From Lentisphaerales bacterium (lineage in GTDB: Bacteria > Verrucomicrobiota > Lentisphaeria > Lentisphaerales > Lentisphaeraceae): DNA of 64,000 nt. Made by a program: the position numbers and the translations under genes. Location: NCBI GenBank assembly GCA_022446985.1, contig JAKVBD010000019.1, forward strand, positions 1-64,000. The letters are read 5' to 3'. Below are positions 17,024 to 27,026 of this stretch, piece by piece; position 1 is the stretch's first letter, and each line of letters opens with the position of its first letter. The notes beneath the pieces were generated by a model. The model was not told the DNA's origin. It searched no databases and worked only from the letters and a program-made list of their open reading frames with translations.

Positions 17024-18634
17024 ATGAAAAGCATACGCTCAAAAATAGATACCTCCAGCAGAGTTTTTCAGGAAAGAATTGCTCATAATCAAAAGCTGTC
17101 TGAGGAAATAAAAGAATTGCGCAAGCAGTCCTTTGAGTGTGGCGGTATAGAAGCCATCAAGCGCCACAAAAGTCGCAACAAGCTTACTGCAAGAGAAAGG
17201 ATTCAAAACTTGATTGATCCAGGTTCACACTTTCTCGAAATCTCTCAATTTGCAGCTCACAATGTCTACGACTTTAAAAGTCCAGCCGCCGGAGCCGTGG
17301 CTGGGATAGCAACAATTCATCAAACTTTGTGCATGATCGTCGCCAATGATGCAACTGTTAAAGGCGGAACTTATACTCCTCTCACAGTCAAAAAACATCT
17401 CAGAGCGCAGGAAATTGCCATGCAGAATCAACTTCCATGTATTTACCTTGTCGATTCAGGGGGTGCATTTCTTCCCATGCAAGCCGAGGTTTTTCCTGAT
17501 CGAGACCACTTTGGTCGCATCTTTTACAATCAAGCTCAGATGTCGTCACTCGGAATCCCACAAATCGCTGTAGTCATGGGTTCCTGTACAGCAGGAGGAG
17601 CATATGTACCGGCGATGGCAGATGAATCAGTCATCGTTAAAGGTAACGGCACTATTTTCCTAGGTGGCCCGGCATTAGTCAAAGCAGCCACTGGAGAAGA
17701 CGTTTCAGCCCAAGAATTAGGGGGTGCAGATGTCCACACACAACAATCAGGTGTCGCAGATCACTTAGCTGAAAGTGATGAGCACGCTCTAGAGATCACC
17801 CGGGACATCATCTTAAATTTAAATGCTCGAAAATGTGGAAATACGAGTTTAGCGAAGCCTTCTTCTCCAAGCTTAAACGAACAAGAACTTTGTGGAATCC
17901 TCCCCATAGACTCAACAAAAGAGCCGCTTGATATGTATGAATTAATTGGTCGCTTAACCGATAACTCAGAAATCCACGAGTTTAAGAATCATTTTGGCAC
18001 AACACTTATTTGCGCTTTTGCATTTATTAAAGGTATCCAAGTAGGGATCATTGCAAACAATGGAATCTTATTCTCAGAAGCAGCACAAAAAGCGGCACAC
18101 TTTATCGAACTTTGCAGTCAAAGAAAAATCCCATTATTGTTTTTGCACAATATCAGTGGATTTATGGTCGGTAAAAAGTACGAAGCTGCTGGTATTGCCA
18201 AGCATGGGGCAAAAATGGTTACAGCTGTTGCGACATCCAATGTCCCCAAAGTCAGCCTTGTTGTAGGCGGCTCTTATGGTGCCGGAAATTATGGCATGTG
18301 TGGACGAGCTTATTCTCCAAACTTTCTCTGGATGTGGCCCAATGCTAAAATTTCAGTTATGGGAGGTCAACAAGCGGCGGAAGTTTTAGCCACTGTCAAA
18401 TCCCAACAATTCGCCAAAATCAATAAATCTATTTCAGAAAAAGAACTTAACAGATTAAAAGAACCGATTATCAAAAAATATGCAGAGGAAAGTAGTGCCC
18501 TCTACAGTTCAGCACGTCTTTGGGATGATGGAATCATTCTTCCCGAGGAAACAAGATCTGTATTGGCTCTGTCATTTGCAGTATGTTTAAATAAACCTAT
18601 CCCGAATAGCAAGTTCGGGGTTTTCAGAATGTAA
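17024..18634 (+). CDS. mccB: methylcrotonyl-CoA carboxylase, carboxyltransferase (beta) subunit
   Basis: A 536-residue carboxyltransferase that transfers CO2 from carboxybiotin to 3-methylcrotonyl-CoA in leucine breakdown. Both crotonase-like halves are present: the N-terminal oxyanion/biotin region ([15 protein letters not shown] and [12 protein letters not shown]) and the C-terminal [18 protein letters not shown], with GGQQAAEVL near the end. Length and motifs fit MccB/LiuB better than propionyl-CoA carboxylase beta, and the following hydratase, biotin carboxylase and HMG-CoA lyase settle the pathway. First gene of a five-gene operon with a strong ribosome site. Confidence 0.92.
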   Translation: MKSIRSKIDTSSRVFQERIAHNQKLSEEIKELRKQSFECGGIEAIKRHKSRNKLTARERIQNLIDPGSHFLEISQFAAHNVYDFKSPAAGAVAGIATIHQTLCMIVANDATVKGGTYTPLTVKKHLRAQEIAMQNQLPCIYLVDSGGAFLPMQAEVFPDRDHFGRIFYNQAQMSSLGIPQIAVVMGSCTAGGAYVPAMADESVIVKGNGTIFLGGPALVKAATGEDVSAQELGGADVHTQQSGVADHLAESDEHALEITRDIILNLNARKCGNTSLAKPSSPSLNEQELCGILPIDSTKEPLDMYELIGRLTDNSEIHEFKNHFGTTLICAFAFIKGIQVGIIANNGILFSEAAQKAAHFIELCSQRKIPLLFLHNISGFMVGKKYEAAGIAKHGAKMVTAVATSNVPKVSLVVGGSYGAGNYGMCGRAYSPNFLWMWPNAKISVMGGQQAAEVLATVKSQQFAKINKSISEKELNRLKEPIIKKYAEESSALYSSARLWDDGIILPEETRSVLALSFAVCLNKPIPNSKFGVFRM

Positions 18635-18647
18635 CAGGGAGAAAGTT

Positions 18648-19436
18648 GTGCAAAAGTATGAAACACTTGAACTTCAAATTCCCGAACCCGGTGTAGCTAC
18701 AGTCATCCTGGATCGTCCCCATATCCACAATGCTATGGATGCTAGAATGATTGAGGAATTAACTGATGTTTTTGAACACCTGGCCGGTGGAGACGAAATA
18801 AGGTTGGTTTGTTTAAAATCTCACGGCAATAATTTTTGTGCCGGAGCAGATTTAAACTGGATGAAAGATGCAAATACCTGGACTTATGAAGAAAGCCATG
18901 CCAGCTCAGTTCAGCTTTACAATATGTTTAACACAATCAGAAAATGCCGGCATCCAGTCCTCACCATCGCTAAGGGACGCACATTTGGTGGAGGCCTAGG
19001 CTTACTCGCATGTAGCGATTATGTGCTTACCTCTCATGATTCACAGTTTTGCTTTTCTGAACTAAAACTTGGCCTTATTCCTGCAACAATTTCACCATTT
19101 GTTATAGACAAAATCGGCTATTCATTCGCAAATGCACTCTTTCTGAGTGCAAAACAATTTGGTGCCGAATATGCTTTAAAAATTGGCTTGATTCACGAAG
19201 TCTGCGATGACTTAGAGAAATCTTCGCAACAAACCATCAACCAATTCCTTAAAACCGGGCCGCAATCTGCAGTCATTTGTAAAAAGACTGTTAAAGACAT
19301 CTATGAAGGCGGCAGTAACCCACGCCACCATACTGCGTCTATAATTACAAAAGCCAGGCTTTCCAAAGAAGGCCAGGAAGGCATGCTTGCATTACTTGAG
19401 AAACGAGAGCCTCAATGGGTCAAAAAAGAAAAATAG
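18648..19436 (+). CDS. liuC: methylglutaconyl-CoA hydratase-type enoyl-CoA hydratase
   Basis: A 262-residue crotonase-fold enzyme. The FCAGADLNWMKDA motif (about residues 63-76) is the hallmark of methylglutaconyl-CoA hydratases, and the oxyanion-hole GRTFGGGLGLLACSDY is intact. It would convert 3-methylglutaconyl-CoA to HMG-CoA between the carboxylase and the lyase encoded around it. The start is the GTG at 18648, six bases after GGGAG. Its 3' end overlaps the next gene by 22 bases. Confidence 0.88.
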   Translation: MQKYETLELQIPEPGVATVILDRPHIHNAMDARMIEELTDVFEHLAGGDEIRLVCLKSHGNNFCAGADLNWMKDANTWTYEESHASSVQLYNMFNTIRKCRHPVLTIAKGRTFGGGLGLLACSDYVLTSHDSQFCFSELKLGLIPATISPFVIDKIGYSFANALFLSAKQFGAEYALKIGLIHEVCDDLEKSSQQTINQFLKTGPQSAVICKKTVKDIYEGGSNPRHHTASIITKARLSKEGQEGMLALLEKREPQWVKKEK

Positions 19437-20863
19437 AACGCATATTCATCGCTAATCGTGGTGAGATAGCAGTTCGAATTATCCATACTTGCAAAGAAAT
19501 GGGAATCGAAACTGTTGTTGCTTTCTGCCCTGCCGATAAAGGCAGCCTCTTCACACTCATGGCTAATTACTCTTTTGAGTTTAAAAGTGATTCCTTAAAA
19601 GAATCATATCTAAATGCTGATTTACTCATTTCAATTGCTCAGCAATATTCATGTGACGCTATACACCCTGGCTACGGTTTTCTTTCTGAAAATGCTACTT
19701 TTGCCAACCTCTGCCATAAGAACCAAATCTGTTTCATAGGCCCCGACTCTACGACAATTTCTTTAATGGGTGATAAAATCTCAGCAAGAAAAAAAGTCGC
19801 AGAATTAGGTATTCCTCTTCTTCCATCTATCAAGTTGACAGACGATCAAAAGATAGATTCAAGCATTGAGCTTCCAGTACTGATCAAAGCCTCTGCGGGT
19901 GGTGGCGGCCGTGGTATGCGAATTGTTAAAAATGAAAAAGATCTAGAGGAAAGTCTGAAAGCAGCTCAAAGTGAAGCACTCAACGCATTTGGGGATGGAA
20001 CTGTTTATGTTGAAAAATACTTGGAAAAGTGCCGGCATATAGAAGTTCAAGTACTATCCGATGCACATGGAAATCATATTCACCTTTTTGAAAGAGAATG
20101 CTCTATTCAAAGGCGACACCAAAAAGTGATTGAAGAAGCCCCCTCTTCTATCCTCAATGAAAAACAAAGAAAGGCTATATGCGATGCGGCCTTAACAATC
20201 ACTAAAGGTATAAACTACCTCAATGCCGGGACAATTGAGTTTTTATGGGCTGACGAGCAATTTTACTTCCTTGAAATGAATACTCGACTACAAGTTGAAC
20301 ATGCAGTCACAGAAATGATAACGGGTATTGACTTGGTCAAAGCTCAAATCTTAATTGCTGATGGTAATAATTTATCTAATTTCTTACCAAAAGTAACTCT
20401 TCATGGCTACGCCATAGAAGCAAGGATTTATGCAGAAAACCCTGAAAATAATTTTTTACCTACACGGGGAACTGTCAGCAAAGTCGGATCTATAAATATC
20501 CCAAATACCAGAGTCGAATCTTCATTTCTCGATAATCTAAAAGTTCCTCTACAATTCGATTCCATGTTGGCTAAAGTCTGTGCTTGGGCGCCTTCAAGAG
20601 AGGATGCTGCCACTAAATTAGTATACTGCCTAAAAAAGGTACCTTTTGCTGGAGTGACAAATAATAATCTTTACATTCAAACTATCTTAAATAGTAAACC
20701 ATTTTTAGAAAGAGAAACCTATACCAATTTCATTGAAAAGTTCACCCCTGCCAAAGAAGAGAAAGTTCCCGTAGAATTACTAGCGGCGGCAATAGTCAAA
20801 CTAAACACCTCTGAAAGTATTAAAGAGGAAAATTTTTATAATCCATGGCTAAGTCATGATTAA
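19415..20863 (+). CDS. mccA: biotin carboxylase subunit of methylcrotonyl-CoA carboxylase
   Basis: A 482-residue ATP-grasp biotin carboxylase: IFIANRGEIAVRII at the N-terminus, HPGYGFLSENATFA, the glycine-rich ATP lid KASAGGGGRGMRIV (about 157-170), EMNTRLQVEHAVTE, and the C-terminal domain with EARIYAENP. The biotinyl region normally fused to MCC alpha is missing and is encoded by the next gene in another frame; the two overlap by 8 bases (ATGATTAA). Removing a single base at the junction would fuse them into a normal 640-residue alpha subunit, so this is either a real gene fission or an indel. Confidence 0.9.
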   Translation: MGQKRKIERIFIANRGEIAVRIIHTCKEMGIETVVAFCPADKGSLFTLMANYSFEFKSDSLKESYLNADLLISIAQQYSCDAIHPGYGFLSENATFANLCHKNQICFIGPDSTTISLMGDKISARKKVAELGIPLLPSIKLTDDQKIDSSIELPVLIKASAGGGGRGMRIVKNEKDLEESLKAAQSEALNAFGDGTVYVEKYLEKCRHIEVQVLSDAHGNHIHLFERECSIQRRHQKVIEEAPSSILNEKQRKAICDAALTITKGINYLNAGTIEFLWADEQFYFLEMNTRLQVEHAVTEMITGIDLVKAQILIADGNNLSNFLPKVTLHGYAIEARIYAENPENNFLPTRGTVSKVGSINIPNTRVESSFLDNLKVPLQFDSMLAKVCAWAPSREDAATKLVYCLKKVPFAGVTNNNLYIQTILNSKPFLERETYTNFIEKFTPAKEEKVPVELLAAAIVKLNTSESIKEENFYNPWLSHD

Positions 20864-21344
20864 AAAAATCCTACTCAACAATCAAGAGCATGTTCTAGAG
20901 CTTACTGAACTTTCTAATGATCATGTAACAATCAATTGCGAAGGGCAATTATATACCTTTAAAATCTATTCTCGAAATGATAAAGAACTTATTCTCAAAG
21001 ATGAATCCGGGAAACTTTATACATTTACTTTTTCAAAGGATTCAATTCATTATTTGGCTAAAGAGTACCAAATTAAAAAAATCTCCCATTATAATCAAGA
21101 TGATGACTTCGGCCCATCTCAAAACACTTTAGCGTCACCTCTACCAGGCAGAGTCATATCTATTGAAGTATCTGAAGGTGAAACTATCATGAAAGGAGAG
21201 ACCATAGCAGTAATTGAAGCGATGAAGATGGAACACAGAATCATTGCCAATACCTCTGGACGTATATTGAAACTTTATACCAGGGTTGGTGAAAGTATAT
21301 CTGAAGGTTTTATCATTGGAGAAATTGATGAACAAAGAGATTAA
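20856..21344 (+). CDS. biotin carboxyl carrier protein of methylcrotonyl-CoA carboxylase
   Basis: A 162-residue protein. Residues 1-80 are strand-rich, like the BT linker domain of MCC alpha. Residues 92-160 form a biotinyl domain with the canonical EAMKMEH, so Lys124 is the biotinylation site. It lies between the biotin carboxylase (8-base overlap) and HMG-CoA lyase (17-base overlap), which shows that it serves this complex rather than acetyl-CoA carboxylase. See the preceding gene for the possibility that the two were one reading frame. Confidence 0.9.
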   Translation: MIKKILLNNQEHVLELTELSNDHVTINCEGQLYTFKIYSRNDKELILKDESGKLYTFTFSKDSIHYLAKEYQIKKISHYNQDDDFGPSQNTLASPLPGRVISIEVSEGETIMKGETIAVIEAMKMEHRIIANTSGRILKLYTRVGESISEGFIIGEIDEQRD

Positions 21345-22197
21345 AATCTTCGAAGTGGGTCCAAGAGATGGCTTACAAAACGAGTATAAATCTTTAGACC
21401 TTGAGGTAAAACTCTACTTCATCAAACTGTTAATTGAAGCAGGCTGTAAAGATATCGAAGCTGGTGCATTTGTCCGCGAAGACTTAGTCCCTCAGATGGC
21501 AGATAGTGATAAACTGATACCTCTAGCCATACTTAACTCTCCAGAATATGTTCGCTTTCACGCTCTAGTTCCAAACACATATGCTCTACAAAAAGCTAAA
21601 GAGTGTGGAGTTTCAAATATAGGGCTTTTAACTTCTGTCTGTAATACGTTTTGTAAAAGAAACTTAAACACTGACTTTCAGACGAGTATAGAACGGGTAA
21701 AAAAGATCACTAAAGAAGCTCCTGAAGGCACCTTTAAACGGTTATATATATCCATGGCATTTCACTCATCCTGGAGTGGAAGAATCGATGATGAGATTTT
21801 TCTGGAAAAGAGCCAATACCTCTCTGAATTAGATGTCGATGAATTTGTTTTATCAGATACAAATGGACAAGCGACTCCAGAAGATGTCATCGAAAAAATC
21901 AACAGTCTAAAAAGCCTGATACCAATAGAAAAAATTGCCTGTCATTTTCATGATACATTTGATATGGCTTTAAAAAATATCGAACAAGCCTGGAAAGATG
22001 GGATAACAACTTTTGATTCTTCATGTGGCGGACTAGGCGGCTGCCCTTTTACTCCTGGAGCAACCGGCAATGTGGCTACTGATAAAGTTGTGCAATTCTT
22101 TAAAGATCAAAATTGTGAAACCGGTATAGATCTCGATAAACTGAAAGAAGCATCTTCATTTATTAATGCATCACTTCAAATGGCCAACTCTCATTGA
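21328..22197 (+). CDS. mvaB: hydroxymethylglutaryl-CoA lyase
   Basis: A 289-residue TIM-barrel enzyme that splits HMG-CoA into acetoacetate and acetyl-CoA, the last step of leucine breakdown. It has the N-terminal VGPRDGLQNE, the metal-ligand HFHDTF, and the catalytic Cys in GGCPFTPGATGN. I take the ATG at 21328; the frame opens at 21286, but those residues lie inside the upstream gene and do not match the family. It is last in the operon, and its stop overlaps the convergent vWA gene by 7 bases. Confidence 0.93.
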   Translation: MNKEIKIFEVGPRDGLQNEYKSLDLEVKLYFIKLLIEAGCKDIEAGAFVREDLVPQMADSDKLIPLAILNSPEYVRFHALVPNTYALQKAKECGVSNIGLLTSVCNTFCKRNLNTDFQTSIERVKKITKEAPEGTFKRLYISMAFHSSWSGRIDDEIFLEKSQYLSELDVDEFVLSDTNGQATPEDVIEKINSLKSLIPIEKIACHFHDTFDMALKNIEQAWKDGITTFDSSCGGLGGCPFTPGATGNVATDKVVQFFKDQNCETGIDLDKLKEASSFINASLQMANSH

Positions 22198-24119
22198 GTT
22201 GCTTTAGCTACAGGCTTTAAATCAGCAAGTATGAATTCAACAAGTAATGCTATGACTGCTAATGCAAAAAAGTAATGCCAATACTCAAAGCCCTCTTTAA
22301 CTTGCTCTTTCATGGTAATTTTTTTACCATTCTCCTGAAACAGCCGCGCCTTAAAATCAATAAGATTTAAAGAAGCCTGAATAGACTCCTGTTTTGAGAT
22401 GTTCACCGTAACTGGTGTTTCATCTACTACAAAGCTACCAACTTTTGCTGTGTCTATATATTCATCAAAGCTTCCAGACTTCAGCCTTCTTTCACCGACA
22501 CTTAACTTGAGAACAGAGTTTTCTTCTGTTGCAGCTTTAGACACAATCATGTGTCTCAATAGAGGTAAAAATGAATTAGAGATAGTAAAATCACTCCAAA
22601 TATGATTAAAAGGAATAGCTGATACAATGACATTCCCCTTCCCTTTAGGGAAAACCACAACAGCGGGAATACCTTTTTTAATTTCAAGTATGCTCTGCCC
22701 CGAGCCGCCGATAGTAAAATGATTATAAGAATAAATCGGAAACTGCTGTAAGTCCGAATCTGGAGTCTCATCAAATATATCAAGTAATGATGATGATTCA
22801 GATAACTCCTCAAACCTAAAAGGCAGATCGGTACTCTTTTTACGTCTAACTGTCTCTTTAAATCTGACATCTGCAAGACCGTAAGCTTTAAGACGACTAA
22901 AGATCATACCCGCTCGAGTTGCTGGTGCAGCAATAACCAAACCGCCTTCTTCAACATATTTACTCATTTCTTCGTAAACATCTACTTGTAAATCATGGGC
23001 TGTATCAGTTAACACCAAAGCCTGGTAATCCTGTAGAACGACACCTGAGAAAAGCTGAGACTCAACGGAAGTAACCCTAAATGAAGCATCCCCTGCTTTT
23101 ACATCCTGTAGGGCTTTTTTAACAAAAATAAAATCTAAAGAATTAGTCTCTGCAGATTCAGGAAAAGCAACTGTCACTGGCGCTTCATCGCCCAACCAAA
23201 GGTGGAATTCATTATCATAAATGAACTCATCTTTGCCACTTAAACTCACAAGCGCTTTACTGGCATCCGGATTCTGCATAGTCAACACAAGTTTTTTAGC
23301 TTCACCGGCATTTAAACTTACTTTTTGCTCTACGACTTTCTGACCGGCAGTAAACTTAATAACTTCTTCTTGCTGCAGAGACGAATTATTGCTAACATAA
23401 ACCTGTACCTGTACGACCTTTCCAGCATTCAGCTTTCGTATCCGATCTACAAAAATAGAGACATTCTGAACAGATTTATCGAAAACCTTAACAAATTGAA
23501 CTTCTACTCCTTCAGGCACCTTGGGTAATTGTTTCATCTGCCAATCCTGTACTTGAAAATCTGAAGCAATGATCAAAGTCTTTGAAGCTGCTTCTTTATG
23601 AAAACTCAAAAGAGCCTCATTCAAAGCCTCTTCATGATGCCCTTCATGCAACCCAGGCTTAACTTCGCCAAGGCTTTTCAAAAAGCCACCTTTTGACTGA
23701 AAGTCTACTTTTGCTTCCTGACCATTTCCTGAAACGATAAATGCAACTTGTGAATTATCTTTTATGACTTTCGACAATTTTGTCTCTAAAAGCGTTTTGA
23801 TATCCGGTCTATTCATACTGGCAGAATTGTCCAGCAAAACAACAACTTCATGCTCTGTAGATACTGAAGCTTCTTCAAAAGGAATAAAGGGTTTGGAAAA
23901 GGCCAAAACTAAACCGGCGATAATCAAACACCGCATAATTAAAAGCAGAAGGTCTCGAATTCCTTTCTTAGAATGGGTTTCTAACTTATCCTTAGTTAAG
24001 AAACGCAATGTTGAAAAGCGAATAGTCTGTGGTACATCTCTCGCCATAAGGTGTAAAATGATAGGAATAGCAATGGCAGCTAACCCTCCGAGTAAAAGTG
24101 GTGCGGCAAAATTCATCAA
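22191..24119 (-). CDS. BatA-like membrane vWA protein
   Basis: A 642-residue protein with the BatA N-terminal double-membrane region (APLLLGGLAAIAIPIILHLM then LLLLIMRCLIIAGLVLAF, residues 3-70). A vWA domain follows with the MIDAS motif DNSASM (about 92-97), then a long periplasmic part with a glutamine-amidotransferase-like segment (about 330-400) and a C-terminal helix (YFFALAVIALLVEFILADL). In planctomycetes and Bacteroidetes such proteins follow MoxR and DUF58 genes, exactly as here. The biochemical role (envelope stress, aerotolerance) is not proven. Last gene of the minus-strand operon. Confidence 0.85.
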   Translation of the reverse strand: MMNFAAPLLLGGLAAIAIPIILHLMARDVPQTIRFSTLRFLTKDKLETHSKKGIRDLLLLIMRCLIIAGLVLAFSKPFIPFEEASVSTEHEVVVLLDNSASMNRPDIKTLLETKLSKVIKDNSQVAFIVSGNGQEAKVDFQSKGGFLKSLGEVKPGLHEGHHEEALNEALLSFHKEAASKTLIIASDFQVQDWQMKQLPKVPEGVEVQFVKVFDKSVQNVSIFVDRIRKLNAGKVVQVQVYVSNNSSLQQEEVIKFTAGQKVVEQKVSLNAGEAKKLVLTMQNPDASKALVSLSGKDEFIYDNEFHLWLGDEAPVTVAFPESAETNSLDFIFVKKALQDVKAGDASFRVTSVESQLFSGVVLQDYQALVLTDTAHDLQVDVYEEMSKYVEEGGLVIAAPATRAGMIFSRLKAYGLADVRFKETVRRKKSTDLPFRFEELSESSSLLDIFDETPDSDLQQFPIYSYNHFTIGGSGQSILEIKKGIPAVVVFPKGKGNVIVSAIPFNHIWSDFTISNSFLPLLRHMIVSKAATEENSVLKLSVGERRLKSGSFDEYIDTAKVGSFVVDETPVTVNISKQESIQASLNLIDFKARLFQENGKKITMKEQVKEGFEYWHYFFALAVIALLVEFILADLKPVAKATQ

Positions 24120-25003
24120 CGAATCTCCTGACGCTTGTGAAGATAAGACGCTAAGACAAAATCCAAAGATCGAGAGGAATCAACCACTTCAAAATCTATC
24201 AAATTTTGGCGACAAGAGGTCTTCAAACCTTCTATATGAGAGCTCATTCTCTTTTGATAATTCTCACGGATAAGTTCCGGAGCCGTTAGCAGCTCACCAT
24301 CTTCCTCCATGGATATGAAGCGCACATTGTGCTCAAATGGGAGTTCTAGTTCATCTTTGTCTAAAATCTGCATCAGAATACAGTCATTATTAGAAAATCG
24401 CATAGCTTTCAAAAACTGAATTATCTCATCTTCGCTTTCAAGCATATCTGAAATAAATAAAACTAAGCCTCTTCCCTTAAAACCATCTGATATTTGGGTC
24501 AAACACTTTCTATGTTCACCTTTACCTGTTGCTTTAAGCTTGGTCATTTCTCTAAAAATATCTTGTAAATGTCGCTGACTACTACCTGGGGGTACTGCTG
24601 AGTAAATACTTTCGCCATATGCATAAAAACCGACTTTATCTCCCTGACCACTGGCCAGTTAAGCTAAGCAAGATGCGGCAACAGAAGCATACTCCAACTT
24701 AGACAATGGTGACTTCTTACCTTTATAAGACATCGACTCACTGCAATCCAGCACTATACGACAAGTCATATTTGTTTCTTCACGAAAAACTTTTGTGCAT
24801 AATTGATGAGTTCGAGCGTAGACTTTCCAGTCCAGATACTTCAAGTCATCACCCGGCGCATAATTGCGATATTGGACAAACTCACTGCCGAAACCATGAA
24901 ATAAACTACGGTGAAGACCTGTTATAAAGCCCTCCACTATGTTCTTTGACAGCAAGGCATAATTGCCTATACGGTCGAGAATCTTTGGGTCTAAAAGCTC
25001 CAT
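24116..25003 (-). pseudogene. DUF58 protein interrupted by an in-frame stop
   Basis: The locus reads as one 295-codon frame except for a TAA at 24659-24661. The N-terminal 114 residues hold the DUF58 signature YRNYAPGDDLKYLDWKVYART and a vWA-like LDCSESM. After the stop the same frame continues LASGQGDKVGFYAYGESIY and onward to the end of the gene. The conserved family segment here is A-Y-L-A, so the stop replaces a Tyr codon (TAT or TAC to TAA, one substitution). Everything downstream is well preserved. An internal ATG at 24547 could restart a 143-residue fragment. DUF58 proteins work with MoxR, whose gene ends just before this one. Confidence 0.88.
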
Positions 25004-25999
25004 TTACGACTCTGGCAAACTACCCAATAGTTTATTAATGATATCTTCAACTGTAACGCCTGCAGCATCTGCATTGAAGTTTGTTACAATCCTATGTCGC
25101 AGTACCGGAAGAGCTAAAGCCTTAACATCTTCTATAGAAACATTATACCTACCATGCAATAAAGCTCTTGCCTTACCTGCAAGTATCAAAGCCTGCGATG
25201 CTCTCGAGCCTGCGCCCCAACGCAATTGCTGAGTTACAAAATCTGGAGCAGTGGCCGTTTTAGGACGTGTTGCAGCAACTAAGTTAACCGCATACTTCAC
25301 AACATTTGCTGAAACAGGCACTTCGCGAACGATTTGCTGAATTTCCATAATTTCAGAGGCATCAAAGATCTCCTGAAGATCAGGAATATTTTTACCGGTA
25401 GTCTGGCTCACCATCTTTATTTCATCTTCGATGGAAAGGTAATCTATAACAACATTGAAAAGGAAGCGGTCAAGCTGTGCTTCTGGAAGAGGATATGTCC
25501 CTTCCAACTCAATGGGGTTTTGAGTAGCTAAAACAAAGAACGGTTCATCTAGATCATAAGTCGTACCACCAGCCGTCACGTGCCTCTCTTCCATCGCCTC
25601 AAGCAATGCAGCCTGAGTCTTTGGTGGAGTTCGGTTGATTTCATCTGCTAAAACGATGTTTGCAAAAACAGGACATTTGACAAACTTAAACGAGTGCTTA
25701 CCAGTTCCGGGTTCTTCTTCGATTACTTCCGTACCAAAAATATCCGCTGGCATAAGATCTGGAGTAAATTGAATACGTTTGAAGGACAAGGAAAAAATTT
25801 CAGCGATACTTTTCACCAGAAGAGTTTTACCGAGGCCGGGAACTCCCATCAGTAGAACGTGACCTTTTGAAAACAGTGCGATAGCAATCTGTTCGAGAAT
25901 TTCATCCTGACCAATAATCACTTTCCCAAGTTCATTAATCAGTTTTTCTCTAGCTTGACGGACCTTTTCTACTATCTGCTCTCCTGAAATATTTGACAT
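25004..25999 (-). CDS. MoxR family AAA+ ATPase
   Basis: A 331-residue AAA+ chaperone. Walker A is GVPGLGKTLL (about residues 54-63), Walker B with the MoxR signature is LADEINRTPPKTQAALLEAMEE (about 114-135), the sensor is FVLATQNPIELEGTYPLPEAQLDRF, and the C-terminal lid follows. MoxR ATPases are thought to mature or load metal or cofactors onto vWA-domain partners. The adjacent DUF58 and BatA-like genes are the expected partners. The DUF58 ATG starts directly after its stop. Confidence 0.93.
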   Translation of the reverse strand: MSNISGEQIVEKVRQAREKLINELGKVIIGQDEILEQIAIALFSKGHVLLMGVPGLGKTLLVKSIAEIFSLSFKRIQFTPDLMPADIFGTEVIEEEPGTGKHSFKFVKCPVFANIVLADEINRTPPKTQAALLEAMEERHVTAGGTTYDLDEPFFVLATQNPIELEGTYPLPEAQLDRFLFNVVIDYLSIEDEIKMVSQTTGKNIPDLQEIFDASEIMEIQQIVREVPVSANVVKYAVNLVAATRPKTATAPDFVTQQLRWGAGSRASQALILAGKARALLHGRYNVSIEDVKALALPVLRHRIVTNFNADAAGVTVEDIINKLLGSLPES

Positions 26000-26009
26000 A
26001 TAAAACCTC

Positions 26010-27026
26010 TTAATGTGTTAGGGAATAAACTATAATATTTATGCCAAGACGTGAATAAAATTCATGGGCATAGTTACTGATTGTCTGAGATGAAACGTAT
26101 CTAAAAACACGCCAGGTATTATCCGGTTCCTTAACCCAGGCCGGTTTATTCGCATTGTCTGTAAAAACTGTATCCTTTCCACCATCTTCGCGATTGGCCT
26201 GATAACTCGAATAGTGAGCTGCATTTTTGAGGTAATCACCTAAACCTTTTGTGCTTTCGCGAATTCTAAATGAAATATTTGTTTCCCACTGTCCATCAAA
26301 CCTCTTCCCCCAGCCCATTGCAATTATCGGTGTACATAAAACGGCAATACGGTCATTAACTTCCAAACCTACTGCAGAATATGTTCCCTGTGGCCACTTT
26401 TCATTCACAACAAATTCACGGACTGTTTCCGGTAAAACTTCAGGATCTGGCAAGCCTTTGTAAAAAACTTTATAAAGTTTGTGCGCTCTTGACAGAGGCT
26501 TAAACTTCTTACCACTGAAAACTCCCTTAAAAGCTTCGGCAAGAACCGGTGTTACTGACCAATCGGCAAAACTATGCGACTGTCCAGCCCGAGAATTACC
26601 GCGTAAGAATTCTGAATTAATACCGGCATCAATATACAGGAAGCCACCATTCTCCAAATAGCGCTTAAGATTGCGGCGTTCTTTAGGAGAGAACTCCCAA
26701 TTACTACGGTCTACAAAATTCATATAAATAAAGGGACATTCGAAAATCCCGTCATCTTCAAAATTGCGAAAGACTCGTGGATCTTTATCTACTTTTATCG
26801 TTGTCTCTGAGTCTAAAAGCTCTAAGAGGCTACGCAGTGCATTTGGGTAAGAACGCGTCATAGGGTTGACACTTATAACTTGCCCTATACGAATTGCTGG
26901 GGCACCGGATTTGTCTATTTCTAGAAGAGTTTCTTCCTGTTGCTTGGCCTGAGATTGTTGAGTGGCTTCTGCTGAATAACCAATCAAAGGAAGACTAAGA
27001 AAAAATAATAGTAGTAAAAATTTCAA
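26010..27026 (-). CDS. secreted DUF4159 protein
   Basis: A 338-residue protein with a signal peptide (MKFLLLLFFLSLPLIGYSA). The segment CPFIYMNFVDRSNWEFSPKE followed by RRNLKRYLENGGFLYID matches DUF4159, a glutamine-amidotransferase-like fold often found in MoxR/BatA clusters of PVC bacteria. It lacks an obvious catalytic Cys. Its ATG overlaps the stop of the upstream HEAT-repeat gene (4 bases), and moxR follows after 10 bases, so it belongs to the same operon. The function is unknown. Confidence 0.8.
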   Translation of the reverse strand: MKFLLLLFFLSLPLIGYSAEATQQSQAKQQEETLLEIDKSGAPAIRIGQVISVNPMTRSYPNALRSLLELLDSETTIKVDKDPRVFRNFEDDGIFECPFIYMNFVDRSNWEFSPKERRNLKRYLENGGFLYIDAGINSEFLRGNSRAGQSHSFADWSVTPVLAEAFKGVFSGKKFKPLSRAHKLYKVFYKGLPDPEVLPETVREFVVNEKWPQGTYSAVGLEVNDRIAVLCTPIIAMGWGKRFDGQWETNISFRIRESTKGLGDYLKNAAHYSSYQANREDGGKDTVFTDNANKPAWVKEPDNTWRVFRYVSSQTISNYAHEFYSRLGINIIVYSLTH

